Shown here: piece by piece, positions 16,831 through 25,285 of the stretch
Position numbering within the stretch: position 1 is the first letter of the stretch
Layout of the letters: each line of letters opens with the position of its first letter
Source: Traorella massiliensis
Lineage (GTDB): Bacteria > Bacillota_I > Bacilli_A > Erysipelotrichales > Erysipelotrichaceae
Length of the DNA stretch: 64,000 bases
Direction: 5' to 3'
Assembly: GCF_900104665.1 (NCBI RefSeq)
Contig: NZ_LT629968.1
Location: 62,001 to 126,000 of the forward strand
Notes under the pieces: generated by a model
What the model saw: the letters and a program-made list of their open reading frames with translations, nothing else
What the model was told of the DNA's origin: nothing
Database searches by the model: none
Made by a program: the position numbers and the translations under genes

Positions 16831-16924
16831 AGTTAATACTTTAAGGTAAATAATGAAAAACCAAATGGAACTTCTTCTATGATCAAAAAGGATTATAATA
16901 TGATTAAAAGAAAGAAGGAGTATC

Positions 16925-17371
16925 ATGAAAATATTATTTATAAATGGAAGTCCAAATCAAAATGGCAATACTTCGCATTTAGCTCAAACATTATTGAAAG
17001 ATCACGAATATGAAACACTGAATTTAGTGACATACAAAATTTATAGCTATGGGCATTCTTTTAATGATGACCAGCTTCAGGAAGTGTTATCTAAGATGGA
17101 AGAAGCAGATGTGATTGTTATTGGTTCACCATTATACTGGCACAATCTTTGTGGTTCTGTACGGAATTTGTTAGATCGTTTTTATGGGCTGGTAAGAGAT
17201 GAGCTTCAAGGGAAAACATTATATTTTCTTTTTCAAGGGGCAGCACCTGAAAAATGGATGCTGGAGGCTGGCGAATATACGATAAAACGTTTTGCAGGGT
17301 TGTATGGTATGAAATATGCCGGTATGGCTACAAATCTAAAAGAGGCCAGTAAACTATCCTCTACATTATAA
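16925..17371 (+). CDS. NAD(P)H-dependent FMN reductase / flavodoxin-fold protein
   Basis: 148-aa flavodoxin-like oxidoreductase. The phosphate-binding loop NGSPNQNGNTSHLA (8-21) and GSPLYWHNLCGSVRNLLDR (near 77) are typical of NADPH-dependent FMN reductases. It is shorter than the usual 170-180 aa but ends cleanly and is followed by a terminator, so probably complete. Start has AGAAGGAG upstream. Partner and substrate are unknown; redox housekeeping or quinone reduction is likely. Confidence 0.8.
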   Translation: MKILFINGSPNQNGNTSHLAQTLLKDHEYETLNLVTYKIYSYGHSFNDDQLQEVLSKMEEADVIVIGSPLYWHNLCGSVRNLLDRFYGLVRDELQGKTLYFLFQGAAPEKWMLEAGEYTIKRFAGLYGMKYAGMATNLKEASKLSSTL

Positions 17372-17386
17372 GATATGTACGAAAAA

Positions 17387-17410
17387 CGGGTCTTGACTAC
17401 CCGCTTTTTT
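17387..17410 (+). terminator. terminator after the FMN reductase gene
   Basis: CGGGT/ACCCG stem (17387-17391 with 17399-17403), then C and six T. Confidence 0.75.
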
Positions 17411-17411
17411 C

Positions 17412-17505
17412 ATATATTAGGAAATTTCATTTTTGATTGATAGAAAGATGATAAAAGAAAATAAAAAAAGTTAAGTGTGATTTATGTTATGATAATATAT
17501 ATCAT
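17412..17505 (+). repeat. 95-bp intergenic repeat, copy B
   Basis: Second copy of the 13614-13708 sequence, differing by one substitution and one T. It follows a terminator and ends where the TnpB-type element begins. Confidence 0.85.
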
Positions 17506-17588
17506 TATTATAAAATTATAGTATCATTATAGTTATTAATATGATATAATATCTGTACAAAACATCTCATTTCTGTCAAGGAGGCATC

Positions 17589-19031
17589 ATGAAAGTCTTT
17601 TCTCTTTCCAACCGTTTCTATTACCGCGAATTCCCTGATCTGAAGAACACCGTTCTTCATGATCTTGATGTCTACAACCGTGTCCTTCATAAGGCCTATA
17701 AATGTCTTTACGATCGTGCCTATAAGGGAGCCGCGTTTAAGGACAGCGAGCTTCATCAGCTTCTTAAAAAGCAGTTTCATCTTAATGACTATATCCCTCT
17801 GTCTGCTGTCCATGAAGCCAAGGCCCTGCTAAAGGCTAATGCTGCCTTGAATAAAAAACTGATCCGGAAAACAGATAAAAGAATGAATAGGATCAGAATG
17901 AAGATCAGAGAAAAGGAAACGGAACTGGAAAAGGTCATCTGTGAAAAGGAAAAGATGATCCGGAAAACGAAACTGCATGGAACTACAGAAAAGGACTATC
18001 TGTATGAAGCAACTGTGATCGATCCTAAAATAAAGAATCTGAAGAATCAGATCAAACTATTAAAGTACCGGTTAACAGGAGAAAAGCAGAAAAAGGAAAG
18101 ATTCATGGAAAAGCCGAAAAGCGTATGCTTCGGAGGAAGAAAGAATCTGAAGCATGATATGGATACCTACCGCTATAACCGCAGAAAAAGGATGCTGATC
18201 TGCGGAAGAAGGCAGGGAAAGTACGGCAATAATCTTTTCAAATATCATATCGATGAAGGGATTCTTGTCTACCGGGGAATCAGACAGGAAATAAGGATGC
18301 CGGTTGTTTTTCATCAGCACAGGGAGCATATAGAAAGAGCAGTAAGAATGAAGCACAATACTCCCGGGAAGGCCATTGCGTATGAGCTGTATGATCATGG
18401 AGAATATTTTATCATCAAAGCAATTGCTGAATATCCTGGCGAGCCGGTATTACCATCCGGCAGAGGAAGTATCGGAATGGATATCAACAGGGATCATATA
18501 GCGCTGGCAGAAACCGACAGAAAAGGGAATCTGGTAAAGGCATGGAGGATTCCGTTGAAAGAAAGAGGAACAAGGAACCAGAGGGAATATGAAAGGTATG
18601 TGGCAGTGAAACGGATCGTAGAGGAATGTGCGGGCAAGAAAAAGAATCTGATCATGGAAGATTTAGAATTCGAGAGGAAGAAAGAAGAGAGCCTGTACAG
18701 GGACAGGAACTATAACCGGATGCTGGGAACATTTGCATATAAGAGGCTGGAGGAGAAGATCGAAAGGAAATGCATGGAAAAAGGAGTATATTTAAGGAAG
18801 GTGGATCCAAGGCACACAACGCAGATCGGGAAGCTGAAATATGCGAAGCGGCTAGGGCTAAGCATCCACCACAGTGCAGCGTATGTGATTGCAAGGAGGG
18901 GAGAAGGGTACCGGGAAAGGATACCGAACGAATATCATGAATACAGGGAATGGAAAGAAGTGATCAGGGATCTGGGGAAAGCGACATTGGAGGAATGTCA
19001 GAGAACTCCCTATTTATGCCTGTTCAGATAG
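17589..19031 (+). CDS. TnpB-related RuvC-like nuclease of IS200/IS605 elements
   Basis: 480 aa, TnpB-related accessory protein. TnpB proteins are RNA-guided nucleases encoded by these transposons. A charged coiled N-terminal half is followed by RuvC-like motifs: GMDIN with D298, LIMEDLEFE with E357, then LSIHHSAAYVIARR near 424. In ordinary TnpB the third motif carries Asp and a four-Cys zinc ribbon lies before it. Here the third position reads His/Ser and there is no Cys pair, so it belongs to the zinc-less branch. GGAGG precedes the ATG. Activity cannot be judged from sequence alone. Confidence 0.8.
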   Translation: MKVFSLSNRFYYREFPDLKNTVLHDLDVYNRVLHKAYKCLYDRAYKGAAFKDSELHQLLKKQFHLNDYIPLSAVHEAKALLKANAALNKKLIRKTDKRMNRIRMKIREKETELEKVICEKEKMIRKTKLHGTTEKDYLYEATVIDPKIKNLKNQIKLLKYRLTGEKQKKERFMEKPKSVCFGGRKNLKHDMDTYRYNRRKRMLICGRRQGKYGNNLFKYHIDEGILVYRGIRQEIRMPVVFHQHREHIERAVRMKHNTPGKAIAYELYDHGEYFIIKAIAEYPGEPVLPSGRGSIGMDINRDHIALAETDRKGNLVKAWRIPLKERGTRNQREYERYVAVKRIVEECAGKKKNLIMEDLEFERKKEESLYRDRNYNRMLGTFAYKRLEEKIERKCMEKGVYLRKVDPRHTTQIGKLKYAKRLGLSIHHSAAYVIARRGEGYRERIPNEYHEYREWKEVIRDLGKATLEECQRTPYLCLFR

Positions 19032-19252
19032 AAAAGAAGCAGGACCCGGCAGTCATGCGATTCACTGGAAGATGGAAGCATGGCAAAGGGATGGAATCCT
19101 GCCAGAAAAAAATAATAAGCTGACACTGGAACATTTCGCCAATGCCTTACGCTTCAGAGAGGAGCAAAAGAAGGAGATGTGAAGGTGCCGGTGGAACCAC
19201 GCCGCTAGAAAGGCAGGTGGGTATGCAGATAGGGAGTCGCTTATTTGCATAT
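19032..19252 (+). ncRNA. GC-rich 3' flank of tnpB, candidate guide-RNA region
   Basis: About 220 bases after the tnpB stop keep the element's high GC, then composition drops sharply near 19245. In TnpB elements the guide RNA is made from the 3' end of the gene and this flank. One frame stays open to a TGA near 19180 and gives a protein-like stretch, so a frameshifted C-terminal extension is an alternative. Confidence 0.35.
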
Positions 19253-19278
19253 GATTTTGATTACAAAATCATTTTCTT
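19253..19278 (+). terminator. hairpin at the right edge of the TnpB element
   Basis: Perfect 7-bp stem GATTTTG (19253-19259) with CAAAATC (19264-19270), 4-base loop, then ATTTTCTT. Either a terminator or the right-end hairpin of the element. The rest of the gap up to 19426 shows nothing further. Confidence 0.55.
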
Positions 19279-19426
19279 GTTCTTTAACAATGTGTAAAAT
19301 AATAATTCTTTTTTTCAGCAGGTATCTGTAAAGTATCCATTGTTATATAAAGATACATCTCCCACTATTTTATATACATTCATTCTTCATTTTCACCAAT
19401 AAAGAATGTAAAAATTAATTTTCATT

Positions 19427-20353
19427 TCAAAATCTACATAAACCATTATAAATATATTGGCTGGCATAGTCACCATTGTGTGTGCCACCTTCTTGTACTT
19501 GGAAAAGAAGATTACCATTTTCACTATTGGCATCTATAAAATAACTATTCTCATGATTTAACATGTTTTCTATTTGGCTAGCAAATGAAGAATAGGCAAA
19601 ATCATCACTCCCTGACATAGCATAAATAAAGAAATCGTTTGAATTATATCCAGACTGTTCTACAATTTGATTCATAAATGTTCCATCATTGGTTAGACTT
19701 CCACTCATCGGCATAAAATAGTAAAAATAGTCAAGACAGTATTGAAAAGTACGCCATGTCGCAACAGATTCCATGGAAAAGCCACTAAAACCTCGATGAT
19801 TGCGTGATAAACGCAATTCTTCAGAACTGGTGTTTTTCGCATAAGTACGATACTTTCCTTCTACAGCAGGTATTAAATCATTGATCAGTTCATTATGATA
19901 ATTCTCAGTGAGACGTAATGCCAGGGAATAATCACTGCTGTCTTCAGAAGAAGTATTATTATAAGTTGGGCAGACGATGATCATAGGCTGCATTTCATTA
20001 TTAGCAATCGCATGATCAATAATATTTTTCAAGATGCTTGGCTGGGTATCAGTGCCTAACATTGTCGTTTCATTGCTCCAGCCGCCATGCATAAGATAAA
20101 AAACATTATATTGCTGATCTTGGGAATAACCATAAGGAAGATAGACATAAGCAGTTTTTATTAATTCCTGTGTTTTTTCATTATAATTCATCGATTCATA
20201 GGTCGTATAATTCAGACGTTCGATCGTACCTGCTTGCTGAGTAGGCTGGGTATATGCTGATGGAATTTGTTTAAGGGTAGAATCATTGTTTTGTGAGGCT
20301 TGACATCCTGATAATAAGGACAAAGACATCCATAAGGCTACTATTTTCTTCAT
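19427..20353 (-). CDS. esterase lipoprotein (feruloyl/acetyl-xylan esterase-like, CE1 fold)
   Basis: Surface-anchored alpha/beta hydrolase, 308 aa. The signal peptide ends in the lipobox LLSGC (C17). MHGG near 88-91 forms the oxyanion region, and the nucleophile is S193 in GFSMES (the usual GxSxG has its last Gly replaced by Glu). A late GGTHNGDYA supplies the His (about 292). The fold and motifs match secreted esterases that remove feruloyl or acetyl groups from plant polysaccharide, which fits a gut fermenter. Its gene stands alone on the minus strand, divergent from the TtcA-like gene. Confidence 0.8.
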   Translation of the reverse strand: MKKIVALWMSLSLLSGCQASQNNDSTLKQIPSAYTQPTQQAGTIERLNYTTYESMNYNEKTQELIKTAYVYLPYGYSQDQQYNVFYLMHGGWSNETTMLGTDTQPSILKNIIDHAIANNEMQPMIIVCPTYNNTSSEDSSDYSLALRLTENYHNELINDLIPAVEGKYRTYAKNTSSEELRLSRNHRGFSGFSMESVATWRTFQYCLDYFYYFMPMSGSLTNDGTFMNQIVEQSGYNSNDFFIYAMSGSDDFAYSSFASQIENMLNHENSYFIDANSENGNLLFQVQEGGTHNGDYASQYIYNGLCRF

Positions 20354-20493
20354 ACTTTCTTCACACTTTCCTCCTATTGATCTAATGTTATTTTAATCTC
20401 TAAGATAAATTTGTAGAAGTTTCCTTTTGTTGATGAGTTATAACTAGAAAGTATTTACTTATTTTTATAGTGGTAATTACTTGCAAAGTCTGA

Positions 20494-20509
20494 TAAAATA
20501 ACTTGCATG
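20494..20509 (+). promoter_or_regulatory. -10 box directly before a start codon (likely leaderless mRNA)
   Basis: TAAAAT (20494-20499) is 7 bases from the ATG at 20507, and no Shine-Dalgarno-like sequence lies between. Transcription should start at or next to the A of the ATG. The -35 region is weak. Confidence 0.5.
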
Positions 20510-21340
20510 AGAGCATGGAACGAAGCAGAAAGAAGTATTGTTAAAACATATCGTAAGGAGTTATGGGCACGTTTTGTACGGGCTATTAGTGAATATGATA
20601 TGATTCAGGAGAATGATGTTATTGCCTGTTGTATTAGCGGGGGTAAAGACAGCATGCTGATGGCCAAGCTGTTTCAGGAATTAAAACGTCACGGGAAAAT
20701 TAAGTTTGATGTGAAATATATCGTGATGGATCCTGGATATAATGAAACAAATCGCAATAAAATCATTGAAAATGCAGAAAAACTAGATATACCTATAGAA
20801 ATCTTCCCAGTAAAAATATTTAGTTATGTAACAACTTTAGAAAAAAATCCTTGTTTTATCTGTGCTAGGATGAGAAGAGGGCATCTTTACCGCATTGCTC
20901 AAGAAAATGGATGTAATAAAATTGCTCTTGGACATCATTTTGATGATGTGATAGAAACGATTTTAATGGGCATGTTTTATGCAGGACAGTATCAGACGAT
21001 GATGCCGAAGCTGCATTCAGATAATTATGAAGGAATGGAACTTATACGTCCGCTTTATTTAATACGTGAAGCAGATGTATTACGATGGTGCAGGCATAAT
21101 GACCTTTCATTTATCCGCTGTGCTTGTAAATTTACGGAAGATGATGAAGTAGAACATTTTTCTAAACGAAAGGAAATCAAAGATCTGATTGCTCAGTTAC
21201 ATCAAGTGAATCCTTATGTTGAAAAAAATATTTTTAAAAGTTCATCGAATGTAAATCTTGGGCAGATCATAGCTTATTTTGATAAAGAAAAGACTTATCA
21301 TTTTTTAGATACGTATGATGAGGAGAAAAAACATGAGTAA
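20507..21340 (+). CDS. TtcA-like PP-loop ATPase (tRNA 2-thiolation family)
   Basis: 277-aa PP-loop protein of the TtcA/TilS superfamily, which activates a tRNA base with ATP for sulfur insertion. Visible: SGGKDS (44-49), the CxxC pair C116/C119 (PCFICARMRRG), GHHFDDVIET (142-151) and a further C205/C207. TtcA enzymes use such Cys to hold an Fe-S cluster. It overlaps the next gene (DUF3783) by 8 bases, a pairing common in Firmicutes. The start has no ribosome binding site but a -10 box 7 bases upstream. Confidence 0.83.
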   Translation: MRAWNEAERSIVKTYRKELWARFVRAISEYDMIQENDVIACCISGGKDSMLMAKLFQELKRHGKIKFDVKYIVMDPGYNETNRNKIIENAEKLDIPIEIFPVKIFSYVTTLEKNPCFICARMRRGHLYRIAQENGCNKIALGHHFDDVIETILMGMFYAGQYQTMMPKLHSDNYEGMELIRPLYLIREADVLRWCRHNDLSFIRCACKFTEDDEVEHFSKRKEIKDLIAQLHQVNPYVEKNIFKSSSNVNLGQIIAYFDKEKTYHFLDTYDEEKKHE

Positions 21341-21821
21341 ATGTCTTATCGCAAATATTTCCAAGGAAATGATGAATGATTTAGAAATTGATTATTCTTA
21401 CCTTTCAGATCAAGATTTACAGACAAAAATGAACGATTTGGTGATTCAAAGTAATCAAGAAGAAACAAAAATGTCTCTTTCACTTTCTTTTGTATATATG
21501 TATGATTATGAAGAAGAGAAGATGAGCAAGATTACAAAACAATTGAAATCTAAAGGTATAAATGCAATTTTTGTAGCATCTACTCCATATAATCTATCAT
21601 GGTCATTAAAAGATCTACTTGATGAAGTTATGCAGGAGCATGAGCTGTTTCAAACAAAAGCTCGCTTAAAAGAAGTGATGATGCAGTTCTCTTTAGGTGA
21701 AAATAAAATGCAGGCAGAGATGGTTCTAATGGAAGCTTTTATAATTTTTCAAGGAAATGATGTAAAAGCAATGAATCAGATGATTGAAAAATTAGAAAGC
21801 TTACAAAAGGATTTGGGTTAA
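21333..21821 (+). CDS. DUF3783-like protein, partner of the TtcA-like enzyme
   Basis: 162 aa, no signal or membrane segment. Starts MSKCLIANISKEMMND at an ATG with AGGAG 8 bases upstream, inside the end of the previous gene, so the two are translationally coupled. The middle part (FVASTPYNLSWSLKDLLDEVMQEHE) resembles DUF3783 proteins, often encoded beside or fused to TtcA-like ATPases. Function unknown; a role in tRNA thiolation is inferred only from the pairing. Confidence 0.6.
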   Translation: MSKCLIANISKEMMNDLEIDYSYLSDQDLQTKMNDLVIQSNQEETKMSLSLSFVYMYDYEEEKMSKITKQLKSKGINAIFVASTPYNLSWSLKDLLDEVMQEHELFQTKARLKEVMMQFSLGENKMQAEMVLMEAFIIFQGNDVKAMNQMIEKLESLQKDLG

Positions 21822-21895
21822 AAAATATCTAATATGATAAAGATGCAGAGATAAAAATAAGTAAAGAAAAAAATACTGCATTTCGCTACATAAAA

Positions 21896-21949
21896 AAACC
21901 TTAAGTATTGCCTTAAATCTTGGCATTTTCTTGAGGTTTCTTATTTTTT
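21896..21949. terminator. bidirectional terminator in the 345-base gap
   Basis: Arms 21896-21905 and 21930-21939 pair over 10 bp (one G-U), with A7 before and T7 after. It serves the DUF3783 gene and probably the minus-strand gene at 22167. The rest of 21822-22166 is AT-rich without visible structure. Confidence 0.75.
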
Positions 21950-22166
21950 TGCTGTCAAAGATAGGATAATAGCAATTTTGTTTTATATTTTCAATAAAGC
22001 AAGTAATTGTAATATTATTCTATATAGTTTTTCCCATGATCATGAAGATAACAAAATATAGATAATTGATTCTATATTTCTTTGTAGCTAAAGCTATCAT
22101 TAAGGTATCCTCTAATCCACATATATGATACTTTCTCTGTATGATAGGATATAGTGTGTGCGTAAA

Positions 22167-22601
22167 TTATTCTGAATCTTTAAATAAATTCAGTCTTATC
22201 TTATCCTGTTTTTGATAAAAGCCCCAGCTAAACATATGTATTGTCCAGTATATTAGTAACATGTAATAAGATGTATAACCATAAAAGCTTTCTTGATCAT
22301 TAGGAAGTATGCGTATTGTATTGATAATTATAGCGCTGAATAGAGCCATATTTAGTATAATTAAGCCGATAAGAATTTTTTTATACTTCCTTTTATAATA
22401 TTTATATAAACTGAAAATAAGAATAAAGGAAAGAAGCAAAAAAATCAATTCTACAGCAATTAATTGATTTCTGTAGGAATATTCATGTTTTATGTCAAAA
22501 ACAATATCAGTAAATGTTGAATATAATAAATAAGATGGAATCATATTTATGCCATAAATTAAATGTATGCGATATTTTTTTAAAAAATTTTTAATATTCA
22601 T
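22167..22601 (-). CDS. small membrane protein, function unknown
   Basis: 144 aa with four predicted membrane helices (about 14-32, 47-67, 75-95 and 107-125) and short charged ends. No recognised family. A TATAAT lies about 16 bases before the ATG on the minus strand, and a strong hairpin separates it from the secreted-protein gene upstream, so it probably has its own promoter. A helper or immunity-like partner of that secreted protein is a guess from position. Confidence 0.65.
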   Translation of the reverse strand: MNIKNFLKKYRIHLIYGINMIPSYLLYSTFTDIVFDIKHEYSYRNQLIAVELIFLLLSFILIFSLYKYYKRKYKKILIGLIILNMALFSAIIINTIRILPNDQESFYGYTSYYMLLIYWTIHMFSWGFYQKQDKIRLNLFKDSE

Positions 22602-22687
22602 ATTATTACCTGTATATATTATAAAGAACTCATTTAATAGCGATTCATTATAATATATTTCCTTTCTTTTTACCTATTTAAATTTAC

Positions 22688-22718
22688 AATAAGAGAAAGG
22701 CAATACCTTTCTCTTATT
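22688..22718 (-). terminator. 13-bp perfect hairpin after the secreted-protein gene
   Basis: 22688-22700 pairs perfectly with 22706-22718 around a 5-base loop. Neither side has a long T run, so it may end transcription weakly or protect the mRNA 3' end. Confidence 0.6.
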
Positions 22719-22724
22719 TCCTGA

Positions 22725-23555
22725 TTAGGATAAAAAATTAACAGCAGATTTAAATATAGAACCGTTTAATGAACCATTTCTTGCATAGAACTTATTATCT
22801 GTCCATTCAACGATACTCTTATAAGAACCTGATATTGTTATTTTTCCTTTTTTTCCTGCATCACACATATTAGATACTTGGCTCATAAAGTATAATTCAC
22901 AAAAATCTTCATAAAGAGACAGGTATGTAAAAATACTGTTTAGAACTGTAGGAAGATATCCTAAAAGTTTTGATACAATTTGATCTAATGCATATCCTAT
23001 GACCATGTCTTTAAGATTGATTAAATCATCTCTATATACCTTCAGGTCACTATTGTTTAAATAAAACACTACTTCTGCCATATTTGATCCGTCTGAAAAT
23101 TGATATGTACTTGAAACAATTACTCCATTTGCCCAAGATGGCAAATTGCAATAACCATCATATCCACCAGTGCCAACTATATTTGGAAGCATTGCGTTTG
23201 GAGAAATAGTTGGATTCATATCTACTGGACCATTTATTTCAAAAGATGGTAATAATCCATTAGTAGCAAAATCATTAACTGTAATTTTATCGATATCTAA
23301 TTCTAAATTTTCATTAAGTAATTTTTTGGTTACTTTCACACCCTCAAATACAGCTATTACTTCGTCATCTCCTAAGTTTAAAAGCTCTTCTTCAGTTTGT
23401 GGAGTATAGATAAAATAAGCAGTTTCACCGATTTTTTCTTTCCATTCTTCCAAATACTCTTCTGTTACAGGAACTTCTTCAGCTTTAATATGTGTAGGAA
23501 GCCCACATATTATAAAACTAAAACAGATTGCAGATAATAATAATTTTTTAAACAT
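22725..23555 (-). CDS. secreted protein of unknown function (paralogous leader 1)
   Basis: 276 aa. A Sec signal peptide (MFKKLLLSAICFSFIICG, cleavage near KAEE at about 24-27) is followed by an acidic region and a hydrophobic patch near 185-220. No known domain. I start at the ATG at 23555, not the TTG at 23573, because the upstream DNA aligns with that of the plus-strand gene at 37949, whose start is at the matching ATG. Between gene and leader sits a complete IS110 element, which probably cuts the gene off from its natural promoter and leader. Confidence 0.7.
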   Translation of the reverse strand: MFKKLLLSAICFSFIICGLPTHIKAEEVPVTEEYLEEWKEKIGETAYFIYTPQTEEELLNLGDDEVIAVFEGVKVTKKLLNENLELDIDKITVNDFATNGLLPSFEINGPVDMNPTISPNAMLPNIVGTGGYDGYCNLPSWANGVIVSSTYQFSDGSNMAEVVFYLNNSDLKVYRDDLINLKDMVIGYALDQIVSKLLGYLPTVLNSIFTYLSLYEDFCELYFMSQVSNMCDAGKKGKITISGSYKSIVEWTDNKFYARNGSLNGSIFKSAVNFLS

Positions 23556-23609
23556 AATAACTGTTGCTTTCAACCCCTAAAATTAAGCATCTCCTGGTAT
23601 ATATAAATT

Positions 23610-23880
23610 AGCTCATTCAACTGAGTAATCTGCATATACCTTTTCCTTTCTACCTGATCTAGTATTCATCAGGATTTTGTTTATCTGTTAGAATTGAAAT
23701 TGTGGATGTGTACTTGAGTGATCTCCTAGAGGCTTTGACTTCATAAGAAAGAATCTTGCCACTTCCTAATATTCAGAACTGCGATCAGTTGGATGAGCCT
23801 TTGAGTTCGTATTACCAGGATCAGTCGAATACTTTGCAAGTGGTTCATCCATTCACGCATATATAGAAAGGACGGTGCTT
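23610..23880 (+). ncRNA. predicted bridge RNA of the IS110 element
   Basis: In IS110-group elements the non-coding left end gives a bridge RNA with a target loop and a donor loop. Here ATCTCCT (23721-23727) equals the left target plus core (23589-23595), and AAGAAAG (23745-23751) is the complement of core plus right target (25206-25212). Further on, AGTTG (23787-23791) equals part of the right element end (25200-25204), and TACCAG (23813-23818) is the complement of core plus left element end (CTGGTA, 23594-23599). Order and polarity are those expected for the four guides. Ends of the RNA are approximate. Confidence 0.62.
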
Positions 23881-23882
23881 CT

Positions 23883-25049
23883 ATGCGCTATTTTATCGGT
23901 ATCGATATCAGTAAATTCAAACATACGGCTGCTGTAATTGATCAGGATGGTGTCGTTCATATCGAACCTTTTGACTTTGACAATGACATCATCGGGTTCA
24001 ATTCTTTTTTTACTTCTGTTTCTTCCTTTATTCAGGATGATTTCATCATCGGCATGGAAGATACTGGGCACTATGCCGACAATCTTCAAAAGTTTCTCTT
24101 ATCCAAGAATCTTAAGGTTGCCATGTTCAATCCATTGGCTACCAATCACATCCGTTTAGCCTTCAATCTGGCTAAGAATGATAGGCTGGATTCTCTTACA
24201 ATTGCTTCGGCTTTAGCTATGCCTAGACTTTATAGAATCATCGAAGATGAGCATTTTACCTATCATGAGATCCGTGAACTGTCGCGTTATCATCAAAGCC
24301 TTTCGAAAACAATGAATCGCTATAAGAATCGTCTTCAGAAGTTTATTGATATCGCTTTCCCTGAATTCAATAAACTTTTTGATACAAAATACTCAAAAAC
24401 TTATTTAAAGATTCTTAAAGATTTCCAAAGTGCTCAGAATATTGCCAATACAGATATACGGACACTTAGAAAAGCTCTTTTATCAAAAGGAAGATGCGTT
24501 TCCATTACGGCTGAGGAACTGAAATCTGCTGCCAGGGATTCTATTGGTCATTCCCATATAGCACTTGATCTGGAGATACAGCAGACAGTTGAAATGATCG
24601 AAAAGATTGATTCCAATCTGAATATAGTGGATAAAAAAATAGAAGAATTCAGTCTGCAGCTAAACTCTCCTATCCTTGCCATCCCTGGTATCTCACACAT
24701 ATCAGCGATGTCCATCCTGTCCGAACTTGGTGACTTCACCCAGTATGAAAGTGCTAAGAAGATCATCAAGCTGTCAGGAACCAATCCATATATCTATGAA
24801 TCTGGTACCTATAGTATGCCACGAACAAGGCTAGAAAAAAAGGGATCAAAATACTTAAGATGCACTTTATACAACATCATCCAGACCGTCATCAACAACA
24901 ATCCAGTATTCAAGGATTATTATGACAGAAAGATATCTCAGGGAAAATCGCATCGATGTGCACAGGGGCATTGCGTGAGAAAACTACTCAGAGTCATCTA
25001 TCATATCCTGACAACTGGATGTGAATTTGATCCGTCTCTTTTACGATAA
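23883..25049 (+). CDS. IS110-family transposase (DEDD recombinase)
   Basis: 388 aa. N-terminal RuvC-like DEDD domain with D8 (GIDIS), E59 (GMEDTGH), D100 and D103 (KNDRLDS). A coiled middle region leads to the C-terminal Transposase_20 domain with AIPGIS (about 263) and the catalytic-serine region ESGTYSMPRTRLEKKGSKYLR (about 305-325). IS110 enzymes recombine donor and target through an RNA-bridged synapse and a Tyr/Ser-type reaction. The frame is intact, so the element may be active. GAAAGGACGG lies upstream of the ATG. Confidence 0.92.
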   Translation: MRYFIGIDISKFKHTAAVIDQDGVVHIEPFDFDNDIIGFNSFFTSVSSFIQDDFIIGMEDTGHYADNLQKFLLSKNLKVAMFNPLATNHIRLAFNLAKNDRLDSLTIASALAMPRLYRIIEDEHFTYHEIRELSRYHQSLSKTMNRYKNRLQKFIDIAFPEFNKLFDTKYSKTYLKILKDFQSAQNIANTDIRTLRKALLSKGRCVSITAEELKSAARDSIGHSHIALDLEIQQTVEMIEKIDSNLNIVDKKIEEFSLQLNSPILAIPGISHISAMSILSELGDFTQYESAKKIIKLSGTNPYIYESGTYSMPRTRLEKKGSKYLRCTLYNIIQTVINNNPVFKDYYDRKISQGKSHRCAQGHCVRKLLRVIYHILTTGCEFDPSLLR

Positions 25050-25285
25050 CCCGTCTATACAATCAATCGTATAAAAAGGCTATTTTCCGATAGTTCTTTT
25101 TAGTGTACACATATTTACAATTTCAAAGATCAATACAACCTTTAAAGTCTAGTTTTATATTTCATACTTTTTCATCGCTTAGTACTTGACTTTAAATATA
25201 GTTGTCTTTCTTTAAAATAATTTTAGGTTACATAAGTGTATTGTTCAATAATTCAGATTTTATATATTTAATAATTATAATATAT

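Larger units (their letters stand above)
17506..19278 (+). mobile_element. TnpB-only IS200/IS605-type element (approximate ends)
   Basis: Segment with clearly higher GC than its surroundings, holding one TnpB-related gene and about 220 bases of GC-rich 3' flank, ending near a perfect 7-bp hairpin (19253-19270). No TnpA is present, so it would be mobilised in trans or is stranded. Exact ends are not proven; the left end is placed after repeat copy B. Confidence 0.6.
23596..25205 (+). mobile_element. complete IS110-family insertion sequence with CT core
   Basis: Ends are fixed by comparison with the uninterrupted paralogous sequence at 37885-37928 (reverse complement): both flanks continue it exactly, sharing one CT dinucleotide (23594-23595 and 25206-25207). 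This gives a 1610-bp element plus a 2-bp core, as expected for IS110 recombination. Inside are 287 non-coding bases, the transposase gene and 156 non-coding bases. The right end carries TTGACT (25186-25191) and the left end TATATA (23598-23603). In a circular form they would lie 18 bases apart and make a promoter. Confidence 0.88.

Noticed and set aside
17508-17813. Minus-strand frame opposite the start of the tnpB gene
   Set aside because: It lies antisense to a clear gene, has no ribosome binding site and no recognisable protein features.
23708-25108. GTGTAC at 23708 and 25103 as the ends of the IS110 element
   Set aside because: Comparison with the empty paralogous site shows that flanking homology stops at 23594/25207 instead; GTGTAC lies inside the element at both places.
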